Of a stretch of DNA of 6,625 nucleotides, positions 1 to 6,384 are shown piece by piece. The DNA is from Bacteroidales bacterium. Lineage in GTDB: Bacteria > Bacteroidota > Bacteroidia > Bacteroidales > VadinHA17. The notes beneath the pieces were generated by a model that saw only the letters and a list, made by a program, of their open reading frames with translations, did no database searches and was not told the DNA's origin. Position 1 is the stretch's first letter. Each line of letters starts with the position of its first letter. The stretch lies in NCBI GenBank assembly GCA_003518245.1, contig DOZA01000175.1, positions 1 through 6,625 on the forward strand, read 5' to 3'. Position numbers and translations under genes: made by a program.

Positions 1-1191
1 GACTGGGCAAAAGATCCTATAATACCATATATTGACGGACAATGGGTTAAGGCAAAAGATACTACTCTGGGAGCTGATGATGGAATAGGCATGGCAGCTC
101 AGCTGGCTATTCTTACAGATAATGAGATAAAAACAGGCCGGATAGAATGTCTTTTTACCGTGGATGAGGAAAGTGGTATGACAGGAGCAATAGGACTGGA
201 GAGTAACTTTTTTGACAGCAAGATTCTTATAAACCTTGACTCAGAAGATGAAGGTGAATTGTTTATTGGATGTGCAGGAGGTTTTGATACTGTAGCTGAA
301 ATACCGTACAGCAAGGAGAAAATAGATAATAAACAAAAAGCATTAAAAATATCTGTTACCGGCCTGCACGGAGGTCATTCAGGAGATGAAATACACAAGG
401 GATATGCTAATTCAGTTAAAATAATGACCGGTTTATTACAAATCTTAAGTAATAACTACGGTATAAGGATATCTGAGTTCAATGGTGGAAATCTACGTAA
501 TGCCATCCCCAGGGAAGCTTTTGCACAAATAATATGTGATACTGAATATGTAAATGATATCAGGAGAGAAATAGATGAATACATTAAAAAAGTAAAGAAA
601 GAATATTCAGATACCGAGAATAGTATGGATATCAGTATAAATAATACAGGTCTGCCTGGCTTCGTTATCGATAGCAAGACACATAGATCTCTCCTTGATT
701 CCCTTTCTCAGTGTCCTCACGGTGTTATTGCCTGGTCTGAAGATATGGAAGGGCTTGTTGAAACATCAACAAACCTTGCCTCTGTCAAATTTACGGATAC
801 CCTTATAAGGATAGTAACAAGCCAGCGTAGTTCAGTCGATTCAGCAAAGAAAGATATTGCCGCAAAGATCAACAGGATATTTACTGATAATAATGCCACC
901 GTGGAACATTCAGGTGACTACCCGGGATGGAAACCAAATACCAATTCGGAAATTCTGAATATTACAAAAGGCTCATACGAAAAACTGTTCAATATCACCC
1001 CTATAGTCAGGGCGATACATGCCGGTCTGGAGTGCGGTTTAATACTGGAGCGATACCCTGGGCTGGATATGATTTCTTTCGGACCTACGATAAAGGGTGC
1101 TCATACACCGCAGGAGAGGTTGGATATTGATACAACAATAAAATTCTGGGATCTTCTTGTAGATGTTCTTATTAATATTCCGGCCAGCTAG
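1..1191 (+). CDS. pepD: Aminoacyl-histidine dipeptidase (PepD, peptidase family M20), 5'-truncated by window edge
   Basis: This is a zinc-type cytosolic dipeptidase that cleaves Xaa-His and other dipeptides. The reading frame is open from base 1. The ATG at 91 is internal, because the residues before it (ending in TTLGADDGIG) match the conserved PepD core. 396 residues are visible; E. coli PepD has about 485, so roughly 90 N-terminal residues, including the first metal His (HxDMV motif), lie to the left. Metal and catalytic motifs of the M20 family are present: the bridging Asp in LGADDG (visible residue 26), the general-base Glu in DEESGM (56-57), an Asp in LDSEDEGE (80), the lid-domain His in GLHGGHSGD (123/126), HAGLECG (340) and GAHTPQERLDI (368). 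The protein appears intact and functional. It is convergent with the rubredoxin gene, and the last four bases overlap it. Dipeptide breakdown would fit an amino-acid fermenter. The family call is firm; the exact substrate is unknown. Confidence 0.95.
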   Translation, partial: DWAKDPIIPYIDGQWVKAKDTTLGADDGIGMAAQLAILTDNEIKTGRIECLFTVDEESGMTGAIGLESNFFDSKILINLDSEDEGELFIGCAGGFDTVAEIPYSKEKIDNKQKALKISVTGLHGGHSGDEIHKGYANSVKIMTGLLQILSNNYGIRISEFNGGNLRNAIPREAFAQIICDTEYVNDIRREIDEYIKKVKKEYSDTENSMDISINNTGLPGFVIDSKTHRSLLDSLSQCPHGVIAWSEDMEGLVETSTNLASVKFTDTLIRIVTSQRSSVDSAKKDIAAKINRIFTDNNATVEHSGDYPGWKPNTNSEILNITKGSYEKLFNITPIVRAIHAGLECGLILERYPGLDMISFGPTIKGAHTPQERLDIDTTIKFWDLLVDVLINIPAS

Positions 1192-1349
1192 CTTATTTCC
1201 TCAAATTCATTTGTTGGTGCACCGCATACAGGACAGACCCAGTCATCAGGCAGGTCATTAAAAGAAGTACCATTATCTATTCCGCCTGCGATATCTACTT
1301 CATCAGGATTATATTCATAACAACAAACGATACATCTATATATATTCAT
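1188..1349 (-). CDS. Rubredoxin (53 aa)
   Basis: This is a small cytosolic one-electron carrier with a single Fe(Cys)4 site. The 53 residues match classic rubredoxin length and layout. The first iron knuckle is at residues 6-10 (CIVCC), followed by YEYNP. The middle part (GGIDNGTSFNDLPDDW, 22-37) is typical, and the second knuckle is VCPVCG (38-43). The iron ligands are Cys6, Cys9, Cys39 and Cys42. The oddity is Cys10, which occupies the position of the near-invariant Gly in the usual CxxCGY motif. The start is the only ATG giving the full fold. It lies 23 bases after the citF stop with no Shine-Dalgarno sequence, so it is probably the last gene of the same transcript. The end overlaps the pepD stop by four bases. 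Likely partners in anaerobes include rubrerythrin, superoxide reductase or a flavoprotein, but none is in the window, so the role here is unknown. Confidence 0.93.
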   Translation of the reverse strand: MNIYRCIVCCYEYNPDEVDIAGGIDNGTSFNDLPDDWVCPVCGAPTNEFEEIS

Positions 1350-1372
1350 ATTACAAATTTTACAGTCTTTTT

Positions 1373-2932
1373 TTATTCTACTATTACTTTTCTTACAACA
1401 TCTATTACTGTTCCGTCAACCCATTTAATAGCAGCTATGACTTTTTCGTCAAGTTTTGACTTCCTGGGTTTACCGCAAATCCTTTCAGCTTCCTCTTTCA
1501 GTTCTTTAATAGGCTTAAGTGGCAGACCAGAATCTTTAACAGCTTCAATAAGGTCTTTTCTCAGAGGATTTATAGCTATACCTCTTTCTGTAACAATAAC
1601 ATCGATCAGTTCACCCGGGCCGCATAATGTTGTTACCTCATCAATTATTACAGGCACCCTGTCCCTCATCAGAGGAAGTGGAAGTATTACTGTTTTTGAG
1701 AAAAGACAGTTCTGCCATCCTCCTATGCCATGAAGAAGGTATCCATCAGAATGAGTAACCACATTTGCATTGAAGTTTACATCCACCTCAGTAGCTCCCA
1801 GTATTGCCACATCAACAAGAGGGGCAAAATTACCTTTCCCGTGATAGTTATAACTTGTAAAAGGGCTGGTCCATACATGCCTGGGATCATCCCTCATTGA
1901 CCTCACTCCATCAAGATCAAAGGTCTGTCCGTCGAGTATATAATCGATAAGCCCTTCTTCAAGCATTGATACAAGATATTTATTGCTCCCACCACGGGCA
2001 AACCTTGCTTTAATACCCTTTTCTTCCATTATAGATTTAAAGAACTCACCCACAGCCAGTGATGTTCCGCCTGCTCCGCTCTGAAAAGAGAAACCATCTC
2101 TTATAATACCTGCTGCATCACAGAATTTAGCAGTTAATTCAGCAAGAAGGAGTCGGTCAGGGCTTTTAGTAATTTTTGTGGTCCCTGAAACTATTCGTTC
2201 AGGTATACCCAGTTTAGGTACTTCAACGGTAAAATCAACATAATTACCCTGTATCTGCCATGGGATACAAGGAAAGGGTACCATATTATCGGTAACAATA
2301 ATTACTTTATCAGCATACTGTGAGTCAGCCAGGGCAAAACCCAGTAATCCGCAGGCTGAATCTCCTTCAAGTCCGTTAGCGTTTCCAAAAGGATCAGCCA
2401 TTGGAGCTCCAATAACAGCAATATCGATTTCCACCTCACCATCCTGCACGGCCTGGTACCTTCCACCATGAGACCTGAGTACAGCCATACCGCGCATATT
2501 ACCTTCAGACACATATTTACCAAGAGGTCCGTTCATACTTCCCTCAATATGGTGTATTGTTCCATCCTTAATGTATTGTATAATGTGTTCGTGACAGGGA
2601 AAAGAAGCTGACGGGAACCATCTTATATCTTTAATGCCCAACTCACTAACTGCATCAAACAGGTCATTTGCCAAAAGATCACCATTCCTGAAATGATGAT
2701 GTGTTGAGACAGTCATTCCATCTTTAATACCTGCTTTTACCAGTGCTTCCTTCAAAGTGCTTACTCTTTTATCACCATTATCCGGGTAATCAGCACATCT
2801 TGATATCGGGGGAGCATATTTCCTTCCTTCCGGTTTATGCTTACCTACACCCTTGAATGGTATAGCCTGTTGTCCGTTTATCTCAGCAACAACCTCACGT
2901 CCTGCAGCATTTTTTACCAATTTGTTTGCCAT
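1373..2932 (-). CDS. citF: Citrate lyase alpha subunit (citrate/citramalate:acetyl-ACP transferase), CitF
   Basis: CitF is the CoA-transferase-like subunit that swaps the acetyl group on the acyl carrier protein for the incoming citrate (or citramalate), ready for cleavage by CitE. The 519 residues are close to the roughly 510 of E. coli CitF, and the similarity is collinear throughout. Family landmarks include DGMTVSTHHHFRNGD (71-85), SHGGR (154-158), DPFGNANG (180-187), FSFQSGAGGTSLAV (281-294), EVDVNFNANVVTHSDG (382-397), GIAINP (451-456) and the C-terminal DGTVIDVVRKV (506-516). The segment at 393-408 departs from E. coli CitF: THSDG and GGWQN stand where that protein has TGSDG and GGHCD. 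The ATG at 2932 lies 27 bases after the citDE stop, in an AT-rich gap without a clear ribosome binding site, so the two are surely co-transcribed. The family is certain; whether the substrate is citrate or citramalate cannot be read from the sequence. Confidence 0.93.
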   Translation of the reverse strand: MANKLVKNAAGREVVAEINGQQAIPFKGVGKHKPEGRKYAPPISRCADYPDNGDKRVSTLKEALVKAGIKDGMTVSTHHHFRNGDLLANDLFDAVSELGIKDIRWFPSASFPCHEHIIQYIKDGTIHHIEGSMNGPLGKYVSEGNMRGMAVLRSHGGRYQAVQDGEVEIDIAVIGAPMADPFGNANGLEGDSACGLLGFALADSQYADKVIIVTDNMVPFPCIPWQIQGNYVDFTVEVPKLGIPERIVSGTTKITKSPDRLLLAELTAKFCDAAGIIRDGFSFQSGAGGTSLAVGEFFKSIMEEKGIKARFARGGSNKYLVSMLEEGLIDYILDGQTFDLDGVRSMRDDPRHVWTSPFTSYNYHGKGNFAPLVDVAILGATEVDVNFNANVVTHSDGYLLHGIGGWQNCLFSKTVILPLPLMRDRVPVIIDEVTTLCGPGELIDVIVTERGIAINPLRKDLIEAVKDSGLPLKPIKELKEEAERICGKPRKSKLDEKVIAAIKWVDGTVIDVVRKVIVE

Positions 2933-2959
2933 AGCCTGTATTCTTACTGGTATATATTT

Positions 2960-4177
2960 TTAATCATTTTCATTATTATCCATATCATCAGGTATCAGGT
3001 TCAGTTTTTTAGCCAGGTTTATAATACGGTGGGCCCTGGCAACGACAGGTGGATCTATCATTTTCGATCCTATTGAAACTACCCCTAATCCTTTATCTTC
3101 AGCTTCCCTGAATGCCTTCACTATATCAGATGCTTTTCTTATCTCCTCCGGTTCGGGTGCAAAGGAGTTTTTTATTACATCTATCTGTCGCGGATGTATA
3201 CAACCCATCCCTTCAAATCCATAAGACTTGGATTTTTTAGCATTTGCTTTAAGGGCCTCCATATCAGACACATCCGAAAATACTGAATCAATAGGTTGTA
3301 TCTTTGCCGCTTTTGCAGCATTTACCAATCTGAGGCGGGCATAAAGAGACTCACTACCTTCATTTGTTCTCTGAACACCAAGGTCGGCAGTGTAATCTTC
3401 AAGCCCTATTGCAATTGCAACAACATTATCAACCGCAGAAGATATCTCATAAGCTTTTTCAACTCCAAGAGCACTTTCAATAATAGGCATGAAATAAATA
3501 TCTTGCTTGATATTATTGTCGGCAAGTATTTTTTCTGATCTTTTAGCCAGTTCCACCAGATGTTCACTACTTTCACATTTAGGTACAAGGATAAGATGTA
3601 CATTATGCGGAAGTACATATTCAAGATCTTCAATGCCTCTTTCTCCCTGGTTTATCCTTACCATCCTCTCAGCACCATAAAAGTTAACCTGCCTGAGTGC
3701 ATTTCTCACAAGAAACCTGGCTTCATGTTTTTTTGAGGGTGCAACAGAGTCTTCAAGGTCAAGAATAATGCCATCTGGTGAATGAAGGCCGGCATTTAAC
3801 ATCATGCTTGGTGTATTACCCGGCAGGTAAAGCCTGCTGAACCTGAACCTGTCCCTGCTTGATTGATACATATTGTATTCAGATAATTCTGGCAACAAAT
3901 TTTTTTCTGTTTTTACAAGGCTTTTAACTGCTGCCTCTAGACGTGCCATATGAACAAATTGCAGGGCACCGGAATCATTAATATCGATCACAGCATCTTT
4001 TATCTCAAAAAAATCCAGGCCATCTTTAAGTGTTCTGGTTATTGAATCACCATACATAGCTTTAACCTTTGATTGAAGGTTAATACTTATACCCCCACCT
4101 GATTTCAATTCAAGCTTCAATTCACAATCAGATCTTACCCGCGGGCCTGTATTACCCACCACAACAATTTTCTTCAT
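2960..4177 (-). CDS. citE: Fused citrate lyase acyl carrier protein and lyase subunit (CitD-CitE)
   Basis: Two citrate lyase subunits are joined in one 405-residue chain. Residues 1-88 resemble the gamma subunit CitD, the acyl carrier protein: a beta-rich start with RSDC (15-18) aligning to the E. coli SSD segment where the phosphoribosyl-dephospho-CoA arm is attached (Ser16 is the likely site), then AVIDINDSGALQFVHMARLEAAV (62-84) in two conserved halves. A linker of about 20 residues follows. Residues 109-395 are a complete CitE (HpcH/HpaI aldolase TIM barrel): RLYLPGNTPSMM (115-126), DGIILDLEDSVAP (135-147), VRIN with Arg174, the Mg2+-binding Glu234 in PIIESALG, Glu260/Asp261 in GLEDY, IHPRQID (327-333) and GLGVVSIGSKMIDPPV (363-378). 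CitE cleaves the citryl-ACP thioester to oxaloacetate and acetyl-ACP. The start ATG fits the CitD N-terminus. No stop or frameshift interrupts the join. A 50-base AT-rich gap separates it from mmdB, and citF follows after 27 bases. Confidence 0.9.
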   Translation of the reverse strand: MKKIVVVGNTGPRVRSDCELKLELKSGGGISINLQSKVKAMYGDSITRTLKDGLDFFEIKDAVIDINDSGALQFVHMARLEAAVKSLVKTEKNLLPELSEYNMYQSSRDRFRFSRLYLPGNTPSMMLNAGLHSPDGIILDLEDSVAPSKKHEARFLVRNALRQVNFYGAERMVRINQGERGIEDLEYVLPHNVHLILVPKCESSEHLVELAKRSEKILADNNIKQDIYFMPIIESALGVEKAYEISSAVDNVVAIAIGLEDYTADLGVQRTNEGSESLYARLRLVNAAKAAKIQPIDSVFSDVSDMEALKANAKKSKSYGFEGMGCIHPRQIDVIKNSFAPEPEEIRKASDIVKAFREAEDKGLGVVSIGSKMIDPPVVARAHRIINLAKKLNLIPDDMDNNEND

Positions 4178-4210
4178 ATAACTTATATTGTAAAATGTTT
4201 AATACAAATT

Positions 4211-4218
4211 CAAAGATA
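4211..4218 (-). promoter_or_regulatory. Possible Bacteroidota -7 promoter element upstream of citDE
   Basis: On the minus strand the 50-base gap between mmdB and citDE contains TATCTTTG, an exact match to the Bacteroidota -7 consensus TAnnTTTG. It leaves a leader of about 25-30 bases before the citDE ATG. The upstream -33 box is weak: the best candidate is TTTC at 4237-4240, 18 bases away, where TTTG is expected. It could be an internal promoter letting the lyase genes be expressed apart from the Na+ pump. An eight-base motif in AT-rich DNA arises easily by chance, and the call depends on the organism being a Bacteroidota. Confidence 0.25.
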
Positions 4219-4227
4219 CAGAAAAAT

Positions 4228-5571
4228 TTATCCAAGGAAACTAAGCAGTATTCCGGCTGCAACAGCTGAACCTATGACACCTGAAACATTTGGGGTCATT
4301 GCATGCATTAAAAGGTGATTGGTAGGATCAGCTTTAAGCCCTTCATTTTGCACCACTCTTGCAGCATCAGGAACAGCAGAAACACCTGCAGCCCCTACCA
4401 GGGGATTGATCCTGTTATCTCCCCTCAGGAATATGTTCATTATTTTGGCAAATAACAGACCCCCAGCTGTCGCGAGCATAAAAGATACTGCTCCTAAAAC
4501 AAATATCAGTAATGAATCGGGAGTAAGGAATACATCAGCCTGGGTTGAAGCGCCTACCGTTAGTCCCAACAGTATTGTAATTATATCAACCATTGATGTC
4601 CTGGCAGTTTCTGCCAGGCGTTTTGTTACTCCTGATTCTTTCAGGATATTACCAAAGAAAAGCATTCCAAGCAATGGAAGTGAGCTTGGTGATATAAATG
4701 CAGTTAGCAACAGTCCTATAATAGGGAACAATATCTTTTCAGTTTTTGATACAGCACGTGGCGGCTTCATCCTTATTTTTCTCTCTTTCTTTGATGTGAG
4801 GAGTTTCATTATTGGTGGCTGTATTACCGGGACCAGGGCCATATATGAATATGCAGCTATGGCTATTGGCCCTATAAGGTTCTTGACCGTGGTGCCATCA
4901 GAGAGTATGTTCACACCATTTGCCAGTCGCGAAGAGAGAAATATGGCTGTAGGGCCATCAGCACCTCCGATTATACCAATCGCACCTGCCTCCGGGGGAG
5001 CAAATCCTAATGCCAGGGCTCCGAGAAAGGTAACAAAGATACCTATCTGTGCTGCGGCACCAAGAATCATCAGTCTAGGATTAGAAAGCAATGATGAAAA
5101 ATCGGTCATTGCTCCCAGTCCCAGGAATATCAGGGGAGGATATACTCCTTTCAGTACACCAAAATATAAATAGTTCATTACACTTCCCGCCTCGTATATG
5201 CCAAGTTGAAGATTGATGTCACCATCCTGGTAAAAAGGTATATTACCAATAAGAATACCGGTACCAATTGGGATCAGGAGTAATGGTTCATAATCATATT
5301 TAATAGCCAGGAATATAAAAAACAAGCCTACTAATAGCATTATCAGGTGTCCCTTGGTAGCATTTCTGAAACCGGAGTATGCCCAGAATTTTCTTAGTCC
5401 TTTGCTTACTCCCTCTTTTTCTACATCCTGTTTTAATATAACATTTCCTTTAACGGACTCTATATTTTCAGTCTTACGGATACTATCCTTTTCTCTATCC
5501 GGTTTTATAAATGCTGTCCAGGTAATTGATAATATAAACAGAACCCCGATAACAATAATAAACCTCCTCAT
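4228..5571 (-). CDS. mmdB: Na+-translocating decarboxylase beta subunit (MmdB/OadB family)
   Basis: This integral membrane subunit decarboxylates carboxybiotin and couples that to Na+ export. From the ATG at 5571 it has 447 residues; a TTG two codons earlier (5577) is a less likely start. The preceding biotin carrier stop ends only two bases before the ATG. Family motifs: EPLLLIPIGTGILIGNIP (95-112), GAMTDFSSLL (153-162), GIIGGADGPTAIF (199-211) with the Na+-site Asp205, AAYSYMALVPVIQPPIMK (239-256), GMLFFGN (302-308), NPLVGAAGVSAVPDAARV (389-406) and LLMHAMTPNVSGVIGSA (420-436). Asn389, Gly393, Ser398 and Arg405 match the functional residues Asn373, Gly377, Ser382 and Arg389 of Klebsiella OadB, but Asp402 replaces the Met usual there. 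The first 70 residues add a hydrophobic segment (4-21) and a charged stretch (23-60) not found in Klebsiella OadB. The family is certain. MmdB is preferred over OadB because of the MmdA-type gene upstream. Confidence 0.92.
   Translation of the reverse strand: MRRFIIVIGVLFILSITWTAFIKPDREKDSIRKTENIESVKGNVILKQDVEKEGVSKGLRKFWAYSGFRNATKGHLIMLLVGLFFIFLAIKYDYEPLLLIPIGTGILIGNIPFYQDGDINLQLGIYEAGSVMNYLYFGVLKGVYPPLIFLGLGAMTDFSSLLSNPRLMILGAAAQIGIFVTFLGALALGFAPPEAGAIGIIGGADGPTAIFLSSRLANGVNILSDGTTVKNLIGPIAIAAYSYMALVPVIQPPIMKLLTSKKERKIRMKPPRAVSKTEKILFPIIGLLLTAFISPSSLPLLGMLFFGNILKESGVTKRLAETARTSMVDIITILLGLTVGASTQADVFLTPDSLLIFVLGAVSFMLATAGGLLFAKIMNIFLRGDNRINPLVGAAGVSAVPDAARVVQNEGLKADPTNHLLMHAMTPNVSGVIGSAVAAGILLSFLG
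4600..4618. repeat. Perfect 8-bp inverted repeat with 3-base loop inside mmdB
   Basis: Arms CCTGGCAG (4600-4607) and CTGCCAGG (4611-4618) flank TTT. In the mmdB transcript this forms an 8-bp GC-rich stem with an AAA loop, over codons for residues RLAETAR (318-324). On the plus strand the stem is followed after two bases by only four T's (CGTTTTG), a poor terminator tail. The structure is directly visible. A function is not shown, and it may be a codon-use coincidence. Confidence 0.5.
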
Positions 5572-5573
5572 AA

Positions 5574-5993
5574 TCAATTTATTTCAATTAAGACTTCATC
5601 CTGCAATACTGATTGACCCTGACTTACTTTTACAGATGTAATCTCACCATCAATTTCAGCTTTAATTTCATTCTCCATTTTCATAGCCTCCATCATCAAG
5701 AGTTTCTGTCCTTTTGTTACCTTATCACCTCGATTAATCAGCACCTGCATTATTATACCGGGCAGTGGAGCTTTAACAGCCAGTTTAGGCCCACCTTCTT
5801 TCTTATCAATTGTCTTCTGGGGCTCTCTAAGTACGGGACGTACCAGTCTGGGTGTCTTTACAGGTTTTACTTCCTTGTGTATCTCTACCAGGTATGGAGT
5901 ACCATTGACTTCAAGTTTTACAATATCACCCTCCATCTCTAGTATTTCTACCTCATATATATTACCACTAATAGTAAATTTATAATTCTTCAT
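5574..5993 (-). CDS. mmdC: Biotin carboxyl carrier protein of the decarboxylase (MmdC/GcdC-like)
   Basis: This protein carries carboxyl groups on biotin from the carboxyltransferase to the membrane beta subunit. It has 139 residues. Residues 1-40 form a beta-rich N-terminal part (MKNYKFTISGNIYEVEILEM and on to GTPYLVEIHK) typical of Bacteroidota decarboxylase carriers. A basic, Pro-containing linker (41-70) follows in place of the long Ala/Pro hinge seen in Veillonella or Acidaminococcus carriers. The biotinyl domain covers 71-139: KAPLPGIIMQVLINRGDKV, then the biotin site EAMKMEN, with Lys105 the expected biotinylated residue, and a closing GEITSVKVSQGQSVLQDEVLIEI. The ATG follows the oadG-like stop by 17 bases without a Shine-Dalgarno sequence, and the stop lies two bases before the mmdB ATG, so translation is probably coupled. 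A biotin protein ligase must act on it but is not in the window. Confidence 0.93.
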   Translation of the reverse strand: MKNYKFTISGNIYEVEILEMEGDIVKLEVNGTPYLVEIHKEVKPVKTPRLVRPVLREPQKTIDKKEGGPKLAVKAPLPGIIMQVLINRGDKVTKGQKLLMMEAMKMENEIKAEIDGEITSVKVSQGQSVLQDEVLIEIN

Positions 5994-6010
5994 CAGGCTT
6001 GGGCTTAAGA

Positions 6011-6373
6011 TTAAAGGTTTCGCATATTATAAAGTTTTGAATTCCAGGGGGAGTAAGATTTTGATATTTTCCTGATAGTAATCACATTACTTTCAATATC
6101 ATGTATTTCATCAAAATACAGGTAGAGGGCAGTAGCTATGGCAGCATTAACCTCTCCTGTCAGTTCCTGTTTCTCAGAATCATCAAGGTGTCGTCCCTCT
6201 CTGGCAGCACGCCTGTATAGTTTTAACTTAAAAAACAGGGGCATTACATATCTGAAAACAAGGTAAAGAATAACCAGGGCAAGGAAAACTATAAGGTAAC
6301 CGACAACGACAATTATTGCTGCCTGTTTGTCGACACCTGCAATAGCACCTGTAAGCATTAATACAGTATTCAT
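6011..6373 (-). CDS. OadG-family small membrane subunit of Na+ decarboxylase (MmdD/gamma-delta type)
   Basis: This small single-span subunit helps assemble the carboxyltransferase and the biotin carrier with the membrane beta subunit. From the ATG at 6373 it has 120 residues; a TTG at 6379 would add two residues and is less likely. A short N-terminal stretch is followed by one transmembrane helix (about 18-41, IVVVGYLIVFLALVILYLVF region). A basic cytoplasmic segment comes next (KLKLYRRAAREGRH, 49-62), then a helix with EVNAAIATALYLYFDEIHD (74-92) and the conserved C-terminal SYSPWNSKLYNMRN (106-119), a hallmark of Bacteroidota OadG/MmdD proteins. It lacks the His-rich Zn-binding tail of Klebsiella OadG. 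It sits 11 bases after the mmdA stop and 17 before the biotin carrier, matching the mmdA-D-C-B order known from Veillonella. The family is clear by motif and position, although such small subunits are weakly conserved. Confidence 0.87.
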   Translation of the reverse strand: MNTVLMLTGAIAGVDKQAAIIVVVGYLIVFLALVILYLVFRYVMPLFFKLKLYRRAAREGRHLDDSEKQELTGEVNAAIATALYLYFDEIHDIESNVITIRKISKSYSPWNSKLYNMRNL

Positions 6374-6384
6374 AGCCAAGGGTT

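Noticed and set aside
91..93. ATG at 91 as the start of the peptidase gene
   Set aside because: The same frame is open to base 1 and encodes the conserved metal-site segment TTLGADDGIG, so this Met is internal and the gene begins left of the window.
1350..1372. T-rich stretch as a plus-strand terminator for pepD
   Set aside because: There is a run of seven T's, but no GC-rich hairpin precedes it and it lies about 160 bases past the pepD stop, beyond the rubredoxin gene.
1437..1733. Plus-strand open frame of 98 codons antisense to citF
   Set aside because: It is fully opposite the conserved 3' part of citF, and the protein shows no recognisable motif.
4319..5173. Long plus-strand open frame of 284 codons antisense to mmdB
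   Set aside because: It lies fully opposite a clear membrane protein gene, is rich in Pro/Ser/Ile patterns expected from reading such a gene backward, and resembles no family I recognise.
5558..5571. AGGAGG directly after the mmdB ATG
   Set aside because: It looks like a Shine-Dalgarno sequence but forms codons 2-3 of mmdB, and no suitable start lies 5-10 bases after it. The residues are Arg-Arg before a hydrophobic helix.
4228..5571. Calling the membrane subunit OadB of an oxaloacetate decarboxylase because citrate lyase genes are adjacent
   Set aside because: The visible carboxyltransferase end is MmdA/PccB type, and beta subunits of OadB, MmdB and GcdB cannot be told apart safely by sequence. 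The MmdB name follows the operon partner.
6374..6379. TTG at 6379 as the start of the OadG-like gene
   Set aside because: The ATG two codons later is the stronger start and neither has a ribosome binding site. The choice changes only two residues.
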